Below the pieces are notes generated by a model that saw only the letters and a list, made by a program, of their open reading frames with translations, did not search any database and was not told the origin of the DNA. DNA of 64,000 bases from Alloyangia mangrovi (GTDB lineage: Bacteria; Pseudomonadota; Alphaproteobacteria; Rhodobacterales; Rhodobacteraceae). The DNA is taken from NCBI RefSeq assembly GCF_002300555.2, contig NZ_NTHN02000003.1:1-64000 (forward strand), given 5' to 3'. Shown in pieces: positions 40,846 to 50,180 of this stretch. The position numbers and the translations under genes are program-made. Numbering within the stretch: the stretch's first letter is position 1; each line of letters opens with the position of its first letter.

Positions 40846-41853
40846 GTGACGACCCCGCACGAGACATCGACCCTTCACGCCGCTGCCCGTCTGAGCGTGG
40901 CCCCCATGATGGATTGGACCGACCGGCACTGCCGCTACCTGCACCGCATCCTGTCGGCGCGGACGCTGCTCTATACCGAGATGGTCACCTCTCCTGCGCT
41001 GGTGCGCGGCGGGGCGCTGCACCTGCTGAAGTTTGACCCGTCGGAACACCCGGTGGCGCTGCAGCTCGGCGGCTCGGACCCGGTGGAGCTGGCGCGGGCC
41101 GCGACGCTCGGCGCCGAGGCGGGCTACGATGAGATCAACCTCAACTGCGGCTGCCCCTCGGACCGGGTGCAGTCGGGGACCTTCGGCGCCGTGCTGATGA
41201 AGCACCCGGAGCTGGTTGCCGACTGCGTTGCCGCGATGCGCGCGGCGGTCGACGTCGAGGTGACGGTGAAATGCCGCATCGGCGTTGACGAGCAGGAGCC
41301 GCGCGAGGTGCTGCCTGATTTCCTCGAAAGGATCGCCGCGGCGGGCTGCGAGCGGGTGACGATCCATGCCCGCAAGGCCTGGCTGCAGGGGCTCAGCCCC
41401 AAGGAAAACCGCGACATCCCGCCGCTCGACTACGAGCTGGTGCACGAGATGAAGGCGGCCTTCCCGCAGCTGCACCTGTCGATCAACGGCGGGGTGCAGA
41501 GCCTCGACGAGGCCGAGGCGCATCTGGCGCGCGGGCTCGACGGGGTGATGATCGGGCGCTCGGCCTACCACACCCCCTGGGACGTGCTGGCCGAGGCCGA
41601 TGCGCGGATCTACGGCAGCGAGCGTGAGACCGTCTCGCCCGATGATGCCGTCGCCGCGATGGTGCCCTACATCGAGCGTCACATCGCGACGGGCGGCCGG
41701 CTCCACCAGGTCACGCGCCACATGCTCGGGCTCTTCGCGGGCCGTCCGGGGGCGCGGAAATGGCGGCAGGTGCTTTCGGAGAAGGCCTCGCGAGATGGCG
41801 CCGGCACCGAGGTGCTGGACGAGGCGCTGGGGCGGATGCGCGAGGCGGCCTGA
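40846..41853 (+). CDS. dusA: tRNA-dihydrouridine(20/20a) synthase
   Basis: 335 residues. This FMN enzyme reduces U20/U20a in the tRNA D-loop. It begins with LSVAPMMDWTDRHCRYLHR. The active-site Cys is in EINLNCGCPSDRVQSG and the phosphate-binding VTVKCRIGVD and LSINGGVQS strands follow. The DusA-specific ARKAWLQGLSPKENRDIPP is present. The start is a GTG at 40846. A downstream ATG is less likely because the first residues match the family. Confidence 0.95.
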   Translation: MTTPHETSTLHAAARLSVAPMMDWTDRHCRYLHRILSARTLLYTEMVTSPALVRGGALHLLKFDPSEHPVALQLGGSDPVELARAATLGAEAGYDEINLNCGCPSDRVQSGTFGAVLMKHPELVADCVAAMRAAVDVEVTVKCRIGVDEQEPREVLPDFLERIAAAGCERVTIHARKAWLQGLSPKENRDIPPLDYELVHEMKAAFPQLHLSINGGVQSLDEAEAHLARGLDGVMIGRSAYHTPWDVLAEADARIYGSERETVSPDDAVAAMVPYIERHIATGGRLHQVTRHMLGLFAGRPGARKWRQVLSEKASRDGAGTEVLDEALGRMREAA

Positions 41854-41859
41854 GCCGCC

Positions 41860-42078
41860 TCAGCCCTCGCGCTTGAGCCGGCCCGCGCGCCCGCCGCGGC
41901 GCTGCCGCAGCAGCGCCTTGCGCTCGGGCAGGGCCTCCATGATGGCGCGGCGCTCTTCGGGTGTGTATCCGGACCAGCCGGCGATCTCGTCGAGCGTGCG
42001 CAGGCAGCCGGTGCAGAGCCCGCTCTCGCGGTGCACCACGCAGATGTTCACGCAAGGAGTCTCGACGGGGGTGCGCAT
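41860..42078 (-). CDS. DUF1289 small cysteine-rich protein
   Basis: 72 residues. Four cysteines in CVNICVV and GLCTGCLRT probably bind a metal or Fe-S cluster. The following TLDEIAGWSGYTPEERRAIM is the DUF1289 signature. Function unknown. Its start codon shares one base with the ruvX stop (TGATG), so the pair is coupled. Confidence 0.88.
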   Translation of the reverse strand: MRTPVETPCVNICVVHRESGLCTGCLRTLDEIAGWSGYTPEERRAIMEALPERKALLRQRRGGRAGRLKREG

Positions 42079-42551
42079 CAGCCGGTCCGCAGGTGCCGCA
42101 GCCGGTCGAGCGCGCCCTGCAGGATGAAGCTCGCCGCGACGTGGTCGATCAGCTCGGCGCGCTTCTTGCGCGAGGTGTCAGCCTCGAGCAGTGCCCGCTC
42201 GGCGGCGACGGTGGACAGCCGCTCGTCCCAGAAGCCGATCGGCCCGTCCCAGAGCTGCGACAGGTTGCGGGCGAAGGCGCGGGTGGATTGGGCGCGCGGT
42301 CCCTCGGAGCCGTCCATGTTGCGCGGCAGGCCGAGAATGATTCCGCCGACCTCGCGGTCCCTGACGATCTTCAGCAGCGCCTCGGCGTCGAGGGTGAACT
42401 TCTTGCGCTTGATCGTCTCGGTCGGCGTCGCCACCGAGAGCAGCCGGTCCGAGAGCGCCACGCCGATGGTCTTGGTGCCGAGGTCGAGCCCGGCGATGGC
42501 GCGCATCGGCGGCAGGGCGGCGGCGAAATCGGGGATGTCTTCGTGGATCAT
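42078..42551 (-). CDS. ruvX: Holliday junction resolvase-like protein / pre-16S rRNA nuclease (YqgF)
   Basis: 157 residues with the RNase H-like YqgF fold: [20 protein letters not shown] carries the first catalytic Asp, [13 protein letters not shown] the strand before the second site, and [17 protein letters not shown] the Glu-containing motif. It acts in rRNA 5'-end processing in the cytoplasm. It is upstream of and coupled to the DUF1289 gene. Confidence 0.93.
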   Translation of the reverse strand: MIHEDIPDFAAALPPMRAIAGLDLGTKTIGVALSDRLLSVATPTETIKRKKFTLDAEALLKIVRDREVGGIILGLPRNMDGSEGPRAQSTRAFARNLSQLWDGPIGFWDERLSTVAAERALLEADTSRKKRAELIDHVAASFILQGALDRLRHLRTG

Positions 42552-42630
42552 CGGCGGGTCCTCTGGGGTGTTGCGCTGTCCCTACCGCAGGCGCGGGCCC
42601 GAGGGAAGGGAGCGACGCTGCCGGGGCGAT

Positions 42631-42693
42631 GAGGGGCGCTGCCCCTCTTGGCCTGCGGCCAATTCACCCCGGGATATTTCTACCCAGAAGAAA
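42631..42693 (+). repeat. Intergenic hairpin-core repeat, copy D
   Basis: Hairpin GAGGGGC-GCT-GCCCCTC (42631-42647), hairpin TTGGCC-TGC-GGCCAA (42648-42662), TTCA, then the core CCCCGGGATATTTCTA with CCCAGAAGAAA (42667-42693). Apart from the second stem it is nearly identical to copy B2. It begins 20 bases past the ccmI stop on the opposite strand. Confidence 0.88.
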
Positions 42694-42713
42694 GGGCAGG
42701 CCCGGCGCGCGGT

Positions 42714-43988
42714 TCAGTCGGTGGCGAGACCGGCGCGGGCGGCGCCGGCGCGGACGGTGTCGAGGGCTTCGGGGCGGGTGGCGAAGACCTGCTGGGCCTC
42801 GGTCCAGATCGCCGCGGCGCGGTCGGTCTGGCCAAGCACGCCGAGCGCGGTGAGCAGCCGGGCCCATTCCTCGGGGCTGCCGCCCTGGCTGGCGAGGCGC
42901 TCGGAGAGGTTGTCGACCATGCCCTCGATCATCGCCTGGCGGTCCGTGTCGGACATCTCGGAGGCGGCCTGCATATCCTCGGTGCTGGGGCCGGGCAGGG
43001 CGGGCGGGGTCTCTCCGCGAAGCGCGGCACTGGCGATCTCGGGGAGGGTGTAGTCATTGATCCCGGCACGGAGGGCGAGCTCGGGAATCTGCTCGGCGAT
43101 GGCGGGCAGCCAGGGCGCGCCCGGCTCGCTGTCGCGCAGCAGCGTGTCCCAGATGCGGAAGGCGCTGTCCGGCCGCCCGGTCTGGGCCATCATCAGCCCG
43201 CCGTAGTAGCGCGCGACGCCGTTGTGCGGATCGCGCTGCATCACCTCGTCGAGCACCTTCTCGGCCTCGGGCGAGACATAGCCTCCGGCGGCCAGCACCA
43301 GCATGTCGGCCAGATCGGCGTAATCGGAGGCGCTGGCCTTCTCGCCCCGCAACGCGATCACCCGGCGCTGCGCCGCCGAGGCGGCGGGGAAGTTGCCGAG
43401 CGCGGCCTCGGAGCGGGCGAGCAGGGCCTGGCCCTGCAGATCGTCCGGGCGGGCGGCGACGGCCTCGCGCAGGCGGGTGACCAGTTGGGCGTATTCCTCG
43501 GGAGCATCGGCAAGTGGCTGGCCGGGCACGGCGGCTTCGGCTTCGGCCTGCGAGGGGCGGCTGGCGCGGAGCTCCTCGGCGGCCTCGATACGGGTGCCGA
43601 GCGAGAGATCGCCATAGCCCGGGGCGCCGAGCCGCATGTAGAGCGCGTAGCTGCCGCCGAGCAGCGCCAGCAGCACGAGGCCGGCGGCGATGCGGCGCGG
43701 GCCCGAGCGGGCGGTCGCGGGTCCGACGCCTGACGTGCCGGTCTGATGCGCACGGCTGTCGGCGGCGAGGATGCGGCGGGAGACCTCGGTGCGCAGCCGC
43801 TCGGCCTCGGCCTCGCCGATGGTGCCGCGGGCGCGGTCGCGATCGATTTCGGAGAGCTGATCGCGGTAGACCTTGAGGTCGAAGGCCTCGGCCCCGGCGA
43901 TCTCGGCCCGTCCGCGCAGCAGCGCCAGCAGCAGCGGCGCCGAGACGGCCAGAACCGCCAGCGCGGTCACGATCCAGAATGTGGTCAT
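42714..43988 (-). CDS. ccmI: c-type cytochrome biogenesis protein CcmI
   Basis: 424 residues from the ATG at 43988. Membrane segment 1 is FWIVTALAVLAVSAPLLLAL and segment 2 is IAAGLVLLALLGGSYALYM, with a cytoplasmic loop between (VYRDQLSEIDRDRARGTIGE, the CcmI signature). The C-terminal TPR-like region in the periplasm binds apocytochrome for haem attachment. Relatives are found in the heme-lyase CcmFHI complex. No other ccm gene is in the window. A divergent 241-base gap separates it from soxB. Confidence 0.9.
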   Translation of the reverse strand: MTTFWIVTALAVLAVSAPLLLALLRGRAEIAGAEAFDLKVYRDQLSEIDRDRARGTIGEAEAERLRTEVSRRILAADSRAHQTGTSGVGPATARSGPRRIAAGLVLLALLGGSYALYMRLGAPGYGDLSLGTRIEAAEELRASRPSQAEAEAAVPGQPLADAPEEYAQLVTRLREAVAARPDDLQGQALLARSEAALGNFPAASAAQRRVIALRGEKASASDYADLADMLVLAAGGYVSPEAEKVLDEVMQRDPHNGVARYYGGLMMAQTGRPDSAFRIWDTLLRDSEPGAPWLPAIAEQIPELALRAGINDYTLPEIASAALRGETPPALPGPSTEDMQAASEMSDTDRQAMIEGMVDNLSERLASQGGSPEEWARLLTALGVLGQTDRAAAIWTEAQQVFATRPEALDTVRAGAARAGLATD

Positions 43989-44229
43989 TAAAACTCTCCC
44001 GTTCTCGCCATTGTGTAGCCGGGCGGGGCGCGGGAAAAAAGGGGCAAGGGGCGCGGCATATGGGCCGTTCTCGGGGGTGTGACCCCCGGGCTGCGGGAGA
44101 TGGGCGCAGCTGCGCGCGTCCGTTTTCTGCCGATCGGGCAGGGCGTTGGCCCCCGGGTGGTTGCAGACCGCCCCGGCTCGTGCAGGTATCGGGAGACCCG
44201 AGGGGACAAAAGGGGCGGATTCGACGACC

Positions 44230-45474
44230 ATGAAACGTTATTCGGTATTTGCCATCGCCCGCGAGGCCATGCGCTATCACACCGGCTGGGGCCGCGCCTG
44301 GCGCAAGCCCGAGCCCAAGCGGCGCTACCAGGTGGTGATCGTCGGGGCGGGCGGCCACGGGCTCGCCACCGCCTACTACCTCGGCAAGAACTTCGGGATC
44401 ACCGATGTGGCCATCCTCGAGAAGGGCTGGCTCGGCGGCGGCAACACCGGGCGCAACACCACGATCATCCGCTCGAACTACCTGCAGGACCCTTCGGCAG
44501 CGATCTACGAGAAGGCGCGGTCGCTCTACGAGGGGCTTAGCCAGGACCTCAACTACAACGTCATGTTCTCGCCTCGCGGCGTGATGATGCTGGCGCAGAC
44601 CGAGCGCGAGCTGCGCGGCTACCAGCGCACGGTGCATGCCAACCGCCTGCAGGGCATCGAGACCGAGATGATCGGCCCGCGCGAGGTGAAGCGGCTCTGC
44701 CCGATCATGAACGTGGACGGACCGCGCTACCCGGTGTTGGGCGCGCTCTGGCAGGCGCGCGGCGGCACGGCGCGCCACGACGCGGTGGCCTGGGGCTATG
44801 CGCGGGCCTGTTCCGACATGGGCATGGACATCATCCAGACCTGCGAGGTCACCGCGGTGCGCTCCGAGGGCGGCAAGGTGCAGGGGGTGACCACGACCAA
44901 AGGCGAGATCGACTGCGACAAGCTCGGCATCGTGGTGGCGGGGCACTCGGGCGTCATGGCCGAGAAGGCGGGCTTCCGGTTGCCGATCGAGTCGGTGGCA
45001 CTGCAGGCGCTCGTGTCTGAACCGATCAAGCCCTGCATGGACGTGGTGGTCATGGCCAACACCGTGCACGGCTACATGAGCCAATCCGACAAGGGCGAGA
45101 TGGTGATCGGCGGCGGCACCGACGGTTTCGTCAACTACGCGCAGCGCGGCTCCTTCCAGCACATCGAGGAAACCGTGCGGGCGCTGACCGAAACCTTCCC
45201 GATGATCAGCCGCCTCAAGATGCTGCGACAATGGGGCGGCATCGTCGACGTGACCGGCGACCGCTCGCCGATCCTGTCGAAGACACCGCTCGGGAACTGC
45301 TATCTCAACTGCGGCTGGGGCACCGGCGGCTTCAAGGCGATCCCCGGCTCGGGCTGGAGCTTTGCCGAGCTGATGGCCAAGGGGCATTCGCCGCTGACCG
45401 CCGAATTCGGCCTCGACCGCTTCCGCGAGGGGCGCTTCATCGACGAGAGCGTCGCGGCCGGGGTGGCGCATTGA
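44230..45474 (+). CDS. soxB: Sarcosine oxidase, beta subunit
   Basis: 414 residues. FAD-binding Rossmann start YQVVIVGAGGHGLATAYYLG, a substrate/covalent-FMN region in WLGGGNTGRNTTIIRSNYL, and a C-terminal NCGWGTGGFKAIPGSGW. It carries the FAD and covalently bound FMN of heterotetrameric sarcosine oxidase, which oxidises sarcosine to glycine and passes the methyl group to tetrahydrofolate. The other subunits follow at 46736-50757 but are separated from it by two foreign genes, one on the opposite strand. The start is the ATG at 44230. Confidence 0.95.
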   Translation: MKRYSVFAIAREAMRYHTGWGRAWRKPEPKRRYQVVIVGAGGHGLATAYYLGKNFGITDVAILEKGWLGGGNTGRNTTIIRSNYLQDPSAAIYEKARSLYEGLSQDLNYNVMFSPRGVMMLAQTERELRGYQRTVHANRLQGIETEMIGPREVKRLCPIMNVDGPRYPVLGALWQARGGTARHDAVAWGYARACSDMGMDIIQTCEVTAVRSEGGKVQGVTTTKGEIDCDKLGIVVAGHSGVMAEKAGFRLPIESVALQALVSEPIKPCMDVVVMANTVHGYMSQSDKGEMVIGGGTDGFVNYAQRGSFQHIEETVRALTETFPMISRLKMLRQWGGIVDVTGDRSPILSKTPLGNCYLNCGWGTGGFKAIPGSGWSFAELMAKGHSPLTAEFGLDRFREGRFIDESVAAGVAH

Positions 45475-45500
45475 GCGTCCGCATCCCCGGCTTCGTCGCC

Positions 45501-45926
45501 TCAGTGCCGCGTGGCGCTGCGCGGCAGGGTGACCGGCAGCGGCCCGGCGAGTTCCATCAGCCCGGCATGACCGCCCTGCGCGCCGGGGCCGTCGTTGCAG
45601 GGCGGGTGCCAGCTGTGGATGAATTCCTGCGCCACGGCGTGGCGATCCTCGGGCCGGGACAGGGCCACCGCGCCGATGGCGTCGAAACCCAGCGCGTCGG
45701 CCCGCGCCCAGGGGCCGCCCGGACGCTTGTCCTGCGCGAGCTGCGCGCCGAGCGCGCAGGTTTCGCCGACATAGAGTATCTGCGCCTGCACCGCGCGCCC
45801 CTCGGGCAGCCGCAGCAGCATGTAGACCGCGCCTTCCTCGGCCAGGCCCGTGTCGCGGGTGAAAAGCTCTACCGGGTAGCGCCGGCCGCTACGGCTGGTC
45901 AGGGTCAGTGTGAGAAGTCTGCTCAT
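45501..45926 (-). CDS. Uncharacterised GIY-YIG-like protein inside the sox locus
   Basis: 141 residues from ATG 45926, preceded by AAGGAGG. The segment AVYMLLRLPEGRAVQAQILY and then VGETCALGAQLAQDK resembles the GIY-YIG nuclease fold (two strands ending in YVGET). The end EFIHSWHPPCNDGPG-like stretch has a His and Cys that may matter. It lies on the strand opposite the sox genes and is unlikely to belong to sarcosine oxidase. A low-confidence fold guess. Confidence 0.55.
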   Translation of the reverse strand: MSRLLTLTLTSRSGRRYPVELFTRDTGLAEEGAVYMLLRLPEGRAVQAQILYVGETCALGAQLAQDKRPGGPWARADALGFDAIGAVALSRPEDRHAVAQEFIHSWHPPCNDGPGAQGGHAGLMELAGPLPVTLPRSATRH

Positions 45927-46222
45927 GGGGCCTCCTTGGGGTCGGGGGTCGTCTTGTGTCGTGGTGCAGCCGCCGGCCCAGAGGGGCCCGGAGATGTCCG
46001 CGGTTTCCCAAGGATAGGTCCGCTTCGGCGCCAAACAGTGATCTGCGGCAATCGGGCGGTGACTTCCGCGTGTACTGGGGCGCTCCGCCGGGAATTGAGG
46101 CGGGGCGCAGGGGGCTTTGCCTCATCCATAGGCGGAAAACTGAGCATGGCGCAGGTGCCGGGGAACGGCCTGCGTGGCAGCGGCGTTCCACACCCAGTCA
46201 CGAAATGTACTGGAGAACAGCC

Positions 46223-46606
46223 ATGTCCGATTATACCGCAGACACGCATACCCCTCGCACGCCCCGCCCCGACCAGCGTCCGGTGCGCGATCACACCACC
46301 ACGACCACGACAACCACCACGAAGAGCGGCGCAGGCGCGGGGATGGCCTTCATCCTCGGCATCGTTGTCGTCGTTCTGGCGGTGCTCGCCTGGGCCATGT
46401 TCGGCGGCGATGACGCCGCGACCACGACGGCGCCCGCAGATGATGTCAACGTCACCATCGAAGACGGCAGCGCCCCGGCCGAAAGCGCCGCTCCTGTCGA
46501 GACTGCTCCGGCAGAACAGGCCGCACCCGTCGAGACCGCTCCGGAAGCCGCTCCCGAGGCCGCTCCGGCCACGGACGGCGCTGCCGAAGAGACCAACGGC
46601 AACTGA
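46223..46606 (+). CDS. Small membrane protein with Thr-rich head and Ala/Pro/Glu-rich tail
   Basis: 127 residues. The first 35 are hydrophilic with a run of nine Thr (TTTTTTTTTK). One membrane segment follows (MAFILGIVVVVLAVLAWAMF), then an acidic low-complexity tail (ETAPAEQAAPVETAPEAAPE). Probably an inner-membrane protein with an exposed tail. Its role is unknown; it precedes soxD but is followed by a terminator. Confidence 0.65.
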   Translation: MSDYTADTHTPRTPRPDQRPVRDHTTTTTTTTTKSGAGAGMAFILGIVVVVLAVLAWAMFGGDDAATTTAPADDVNVTIEDGSAPAESAAPVETAPAEQAAPVETAPEAAPEAAPATDGAAEETNGN

Positions 46607-46648
46607 TCCGCGCCGCGCGCTCCGCAGCGCGACGCCGCACATCCCTGG

Positions 46649-46681
46649 AAGGCCCGGCCCCGCTTTCGCGGCCGGGCCTTT
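46649..46681 (+). terminator. Terminator after the small membrane-protein gene
   Basis: AAGGCCCGGCC (46649-46659) and GGCCGGGCCTT (46670-46680) form a perfect 11-bp stem followed by TTCG. It separates the small gene from soxD, implying that soxD has its own promoter or depends on read-through. Confidence 0.7.
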
Positions 46682-46735
46682 CGCGTGCCCGGCCCGGGCC
46701 AAGACACCCGTCCCCATCCGAAACGGAGCGGCCCC

Positions 46736-47059
46736 ATGCTGATCCTCACCTGTCCATGTTGCGGCCTCGAGGCCGCGGAGATCGAGCTTGCCCCCGGCGG
46801 CGAGGCGCATCTGAAGCGCTTCGGCCCCGGCAGCAGCGATGCGGAGCTGGAGCGCTACCTGTTCACCCGTCACGCGGCCAAGGGGCCGGTGCTGGAACGC
46901 TGGCGCCACGCCTATGGCTGCGGCAAGTGGTTCCTCGCCGCGCGCGACAGCGTCACCATGGAGGTCTACGGCACCTACAGCGCACGGCTCCCCGAGCCGC
47001 CCGAAGAGGTGCTCGCCCGCATCCGGGCGCGCCACCCCGGCTGGCAGGTGCCCGCATGA
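46736..47059 (+). CDS. soxD: Sarcosine oxidase, delta subunit
   Basis: 107 residues. It holds the zinc site of the complex: CPCCG at the N terminus and HAYGCGKWFLAARD later supply Cys/His ligands. Conserved EVYGTYSARLPEPPEEVLA follows. It bridges the alpha and beta subunits. The start is the ATG at 46736. soxA follows after 82 bases. Confidence 0.93.
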   Translation: MLILTCPCCGLEAAEIELAPGGEAHLKRFGPGSSDAELERYLFTRHAAKGPVLERWRHAYGCGKWFLAARDSVTMEVYGTYSARLPEPPEEVLARIRARHPGWQVPA

Positions 47060-47141
47060 GCCTTCTTCTCTTTCCAAATACGCCCGCGCTGTCGCTCCTC
47101 ATCGGCCGCGACCCCGGGTATACGTGCGCGAGGTCCAGCAG

Positions 47142-50100
47142 ATGAGCACCCGTCTGGCCAAGGGCGGCCGTTTTCTCGACCGGTCCCGCAAGATCCGTTT
47201 CACCTTTGATGGCGTGGCGATGAGCGCCTATCCCGGCGACACGCTCGCCTCGGCGCTGATCGCCAACGACCACCTGCTTGTCGGGCGCAGCTTCAAGTAC
47301 CACCGCCCGCGCGGGGTGGTCGCCTCGGGCGCCGAGGAACCGAATGCCCTGGTGGGGCTCGGCAGGGGGCCGCGCTTCGAGCCGAACCAGCGCGCCACCA
47401 CCACCGAACTCTTCGACGGTCTCACCGCCGAAAGCCAGAACCGCTGGCCGAGCCTCGAGCAGGACGTCGGCGCAGTGAATGCGGCGCTGGCGCGCTTCCT
47501 GCCGGCGGGCTTCTACTACAAGACCTTCCTCTGGCCGCGCGCTTTCTGGAAGCATCTCTACGAGCCGTTCATCCGCCGCGCGGCGGGGCTCGGCAAGGCA
47601 CCGCACCCGGAAAGCCGCGATTCCGACAGCTACGAGCATTTCCACGCGCATGTGGACGTGCTGGTGGTTGGCGGTGGCGTCGCCGGGTTGCTGGCGGCGA
47701 AGGTTGCGGCGGAATCGGGGGCGCAGGTGCTGCTGATCGAGCAGACCGCCCATTGGGGTGGGCGCGCGCCGGTGGACGGCGGCACGATTGACGGGACGAC
47801 GCCCGAGGCCTGGATCGAAACGACCTTGGAGGAACTCGACGCACTGCCCAACTTGCGCCGCGTCGCGCGCTGCATGGGCGCGGCGGTGCAGGACCACGGC
47901 TACGTGCTGGGCTACGAGCGGCTGACCGACCACGCACCGGGCACCATCGGCCCGCGCCACCGGCTCTGGCGCATCCGTGCGAAGCAGATCGTCGCGGCCA
48001 CCGGTGCCATCGAACGCCCGCTGAGCTTTGCCGGAAACGACGTGCCGGGGGTGATGCTGGCCTCGGCGATGCGCGATTACGTGGTCAACTACGGTGTCAC
48101 GCCCGGCCAGAAGGTGGTGCTGGTCACCAACAACGACGATGGCTATCGCACCGCGCTGGTGCTGCACGATGCCGGGGTCGAGGTTGTTCGGGTGCTCGAT
48201 GCGCGACCCATGGGCGGCGGCAAGCTGATGGAGCGCGTGCGCGAGCTGGGCATCCGCGTCGATCCCGGTCGCGCCATTGCCAAGGTCAGTGGCGGCAAGC
48301 GGGTGCGGACGGTGCACAGCTGCCTCGCCGACGGGATGGGCAATGTGCTCGAGGACATCCCCTGCGACGCGGTGGCCATGGCGGGCGGCTGGTCGCCGGT
48401 GGTTCACCTCTGGTCCCATTGCGGCGGCAGGCTGCGCTGGGATGAGGCGGGGGCTTTCTTCCGCCCCGATGTCTCGCGCGCGCCGACTGGCGCAGATGGC
48501 TTGCCCATGGTCGTCCCGGCAGGTTCGGCCAATGGTGAGTTGACGCTGAGGAATGCCCTGGACGATGCCGTAAAGGCAGGGAAAAATGCCGCCCTTAAAG
48601 TTGGCTGTGAAGTTGGCGAAATTGTGGCGCCGCGAGGGGAGACCGAACCCGAGGCCGCGCTCATGCCTCTGTGGATCGTGCCAGCCAAGGCGACGCCGGA
48701 TCTGCGGATGAAGGCCTTCCTCGACTATCAGAACGACGTGAAGGTCTCCGACCTTCAGCTCGCCGCACGAGAAGGCTACGAGAGCGTCGAACATGCCAAG
48801 CGCTACACCACGCTCGGCATGGCGACAGATCAGGGTAAGTTGAGCAATATCAATGGTCTTGCGGTGCTTTCTGATGCGTTGAGTGAGGCAATCCCGCAAG
48901 TCGGAACCACCACTTTCCGGCCGCCCTACACGCCGATCTCCTTCGGGGCGATCACCGGCGAGGCGCGAGGCGAGCTGTTCCAGCCGCTGCGCCGCACGCC
49001 GATGGACGCCTGGCACGATGCCAATGGCGCGGTGTGGGAGCCGGTGGGGCAGTGGCGCAGGCCCTATTGCTACCGCCGCCCTGGCGAGACCACCGAGATG
49101 GCGGTGAACCGCGAGATCCTCGCCACCCGCCGGAGCCTCGGCCTGCTCGACGCCTCGACGCTGGGCAAGATCGTCGTGAAGGGGCCGGATGCGGGCAAGT
49201 TTCTCGACATGCTCTACACCAACATGATGAGCACGCTGCCCATCGGAAAATGTCGCTACGGGCTGATGTGCAGCGAGAACGGCTTCCTGATCGATGACGG
49301 CGTAGTTGTACGGCTCGCCGAGGACACTTGGCTTTGCCACACCACCACGGGCGGTGCCGAGCGCATCCATGCTCACATGGAAGATTGGCTGCAATGTGAG
49401 TGGGTTGACTGGCGAGTCTACACCGCCAACGTAACCGAGCAATACGCGCAGGTCGCGGTGGTCGGCCCCGAGGCGCGCAGGCTCCTGGAAAAGCTCGGCG
49501 GCATGGACGTCTCGAAGGAGGCGCTGCCTTTCATGACCTTCGCCGAGGGCACCCTCGGCGGCTTCCCGGCGCGGGTCTACCGTATCTCCTTCTCGGGCGA
49601 GTTGAGCTTCGAGGTGGGGGTGCCGGCGCATCTGGGCCGAGCCTTCTGGGGCAAGCTGCTGGAACTCGGCGCCGAATGGGACGTGACCCCTTACGGCACC
49701 GAGGCGCTTCACGTAATGCGCGCCGAAAAGGGCTTCATCATGATCGGCGACGAGACTGACGGCACGGTGATCCCGCAGGACCTGAACCTTGGCTGGGCGA
49801 TCTCGAAGAAGAAGGATGACTTCCTTGGCAAGCGCGCGCAGGAGCGGGTGCACATGGCCGACCCGAAGCGCTGGAAGCTGGTGGGCCTCGAGACGCCCGA
49901 CGGCGGTGTGCTGCCAAGCGGCGCGCTCGCCCTCGCACCGGGCAGGAATGCCAACGGCCAGCGCAACACGCAGGGTCGGGTGACCTCATCCTATTTCTCG
50001 CCGACGCTCGGCCGGGGCATCGCCATGGCCCTGGTGCTGGACGGGCCGCGGCGCATGGGCGAGGAACTGACCTTCACCACCGACGACTACGATGCGGCGG

Positions 50101-50180
50101 ACGAGGCCAAGACCACCTTGAAGGCCACGATCGTCGATCCGGTCTTCTACGATCCCGAGGGGGCAAGAAACGATGCCTGA
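47142..50180 (+). CDS. soxA: Sarcosine oxidase, alpha subunit
   Basis: 1012 residues. The N terminus has a ferredoxin-like domain without cluster cysteines (FDGVAMSAYPGDTLASALIA). Then an NAD-binding domain VLVVGGGVAGLLAAKVAAES, and a C-terminal aminomethyltransferase (GcvT-like) region from about residue 600, where tetrahydrofolate takes the methylene unit (TPYGTEALHVMRAEKGFIM). I chose the ATG at 47142 (MSTRLAKGGRFLDRS). Patches near 48530-48640, 48830-48910 and 49300-49445 use A/T-ending codons unlike the rest. It overlaps soxG by 8 bases. Confidence 0.95.
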   Translation: MSTRLAKGGRFLDRSRKIRFTFDGVAMSAYPGDTLASALIANDHLLVGRSFKYHRPRGVVASGAEEPNALVGLGRGPRFEPNQRATTTELFDGLTAESQNRWPSLEQDVGAVNAALARFLPAGFYYKTFLWPRAFWKHLYEPFIRRAAGLGKAPHPESRDSDSYEHFHAHVDVLVVGGGVAGLLAAKVAAESGAQVLLIEQTAHWGGRAPVDGGTIDGTTPEAWIETTLEELDALPNLRRVARCMGAAVQDHGYVLGYERLTDHAPGTIGPRHRLWRIRAKQIVAATGAIERPLSFAGNDVPGVMLASAMRDYVVNYGVTPGQKVVLVTNNDDGYRTALVLHDAGVEVVRVLDARPMGGGKLMERVRELGIRVDPGRAIAKVSGGKRVRTVHSCLADGMGNVLEDIPCDAVAMAGGWSPVVHLWSHCGGRLRWDEAGAFFRPDVSRAPTGADGLPMVVPAGSANGELTLRNALDDAVKAGKNAALKVGCEVGEIVAPRGETEPEAALMPLWIVPAKATPDLRMKAFLDYQNDVKVSDLQLAAREGYESVEHAKRYTTLGMATDQGKLSNINGLAVLSDALSEAIPQVGTTTFRPPYTPISFGAITGEARGELFQPLRRTPMDAWHDANGAVWEPVGQWRRPYCYRRPGETTEMAVNREILATRRSLGLLDASTLGKIVVKGPDAGKFLDMLYTNMMSTLPIGKCRYGLMCSENGFLIDDGVVVRLAEDTWLCHTTTGGAERIHAHMEDWLQCEWVDWRVYTANVTEQYAQVAVVGPEARRLLEKLGGMDVSKEALPFMTFAEGTLGGFPARVYRISFSGELSFEVGVPAHLGRAFWGKLLELGAEWDVTPYGTEALHVMRAEKGFIMIGDETDGTVIPQDLNLGWAISKKKDDFLGKRAQERVHMADPKRWKLVGLETPDGGVLPSGALALAPGRNANGQRNTQGRVTSSYFSPTLGRGIAMALVLDGPRRMGEELTFTTDDYDAADEAKTTLKATIVDPVFYDPEGARNDA

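Noticed and set aside
46298-46325. Tandem ACC/ACG repeat as a phase-variable microsatellite
   Set aside because: The run encodes nine Thr with mixed codons, so it is not a uniform repeat prone to slippage.
46953-49853. 966-codon minus-strand frame across soxA
   Set aside because: Antisense shadow of soxA. The composition is His/Arg/Gln-rich as expected from reading G/C-rich codons backwards.
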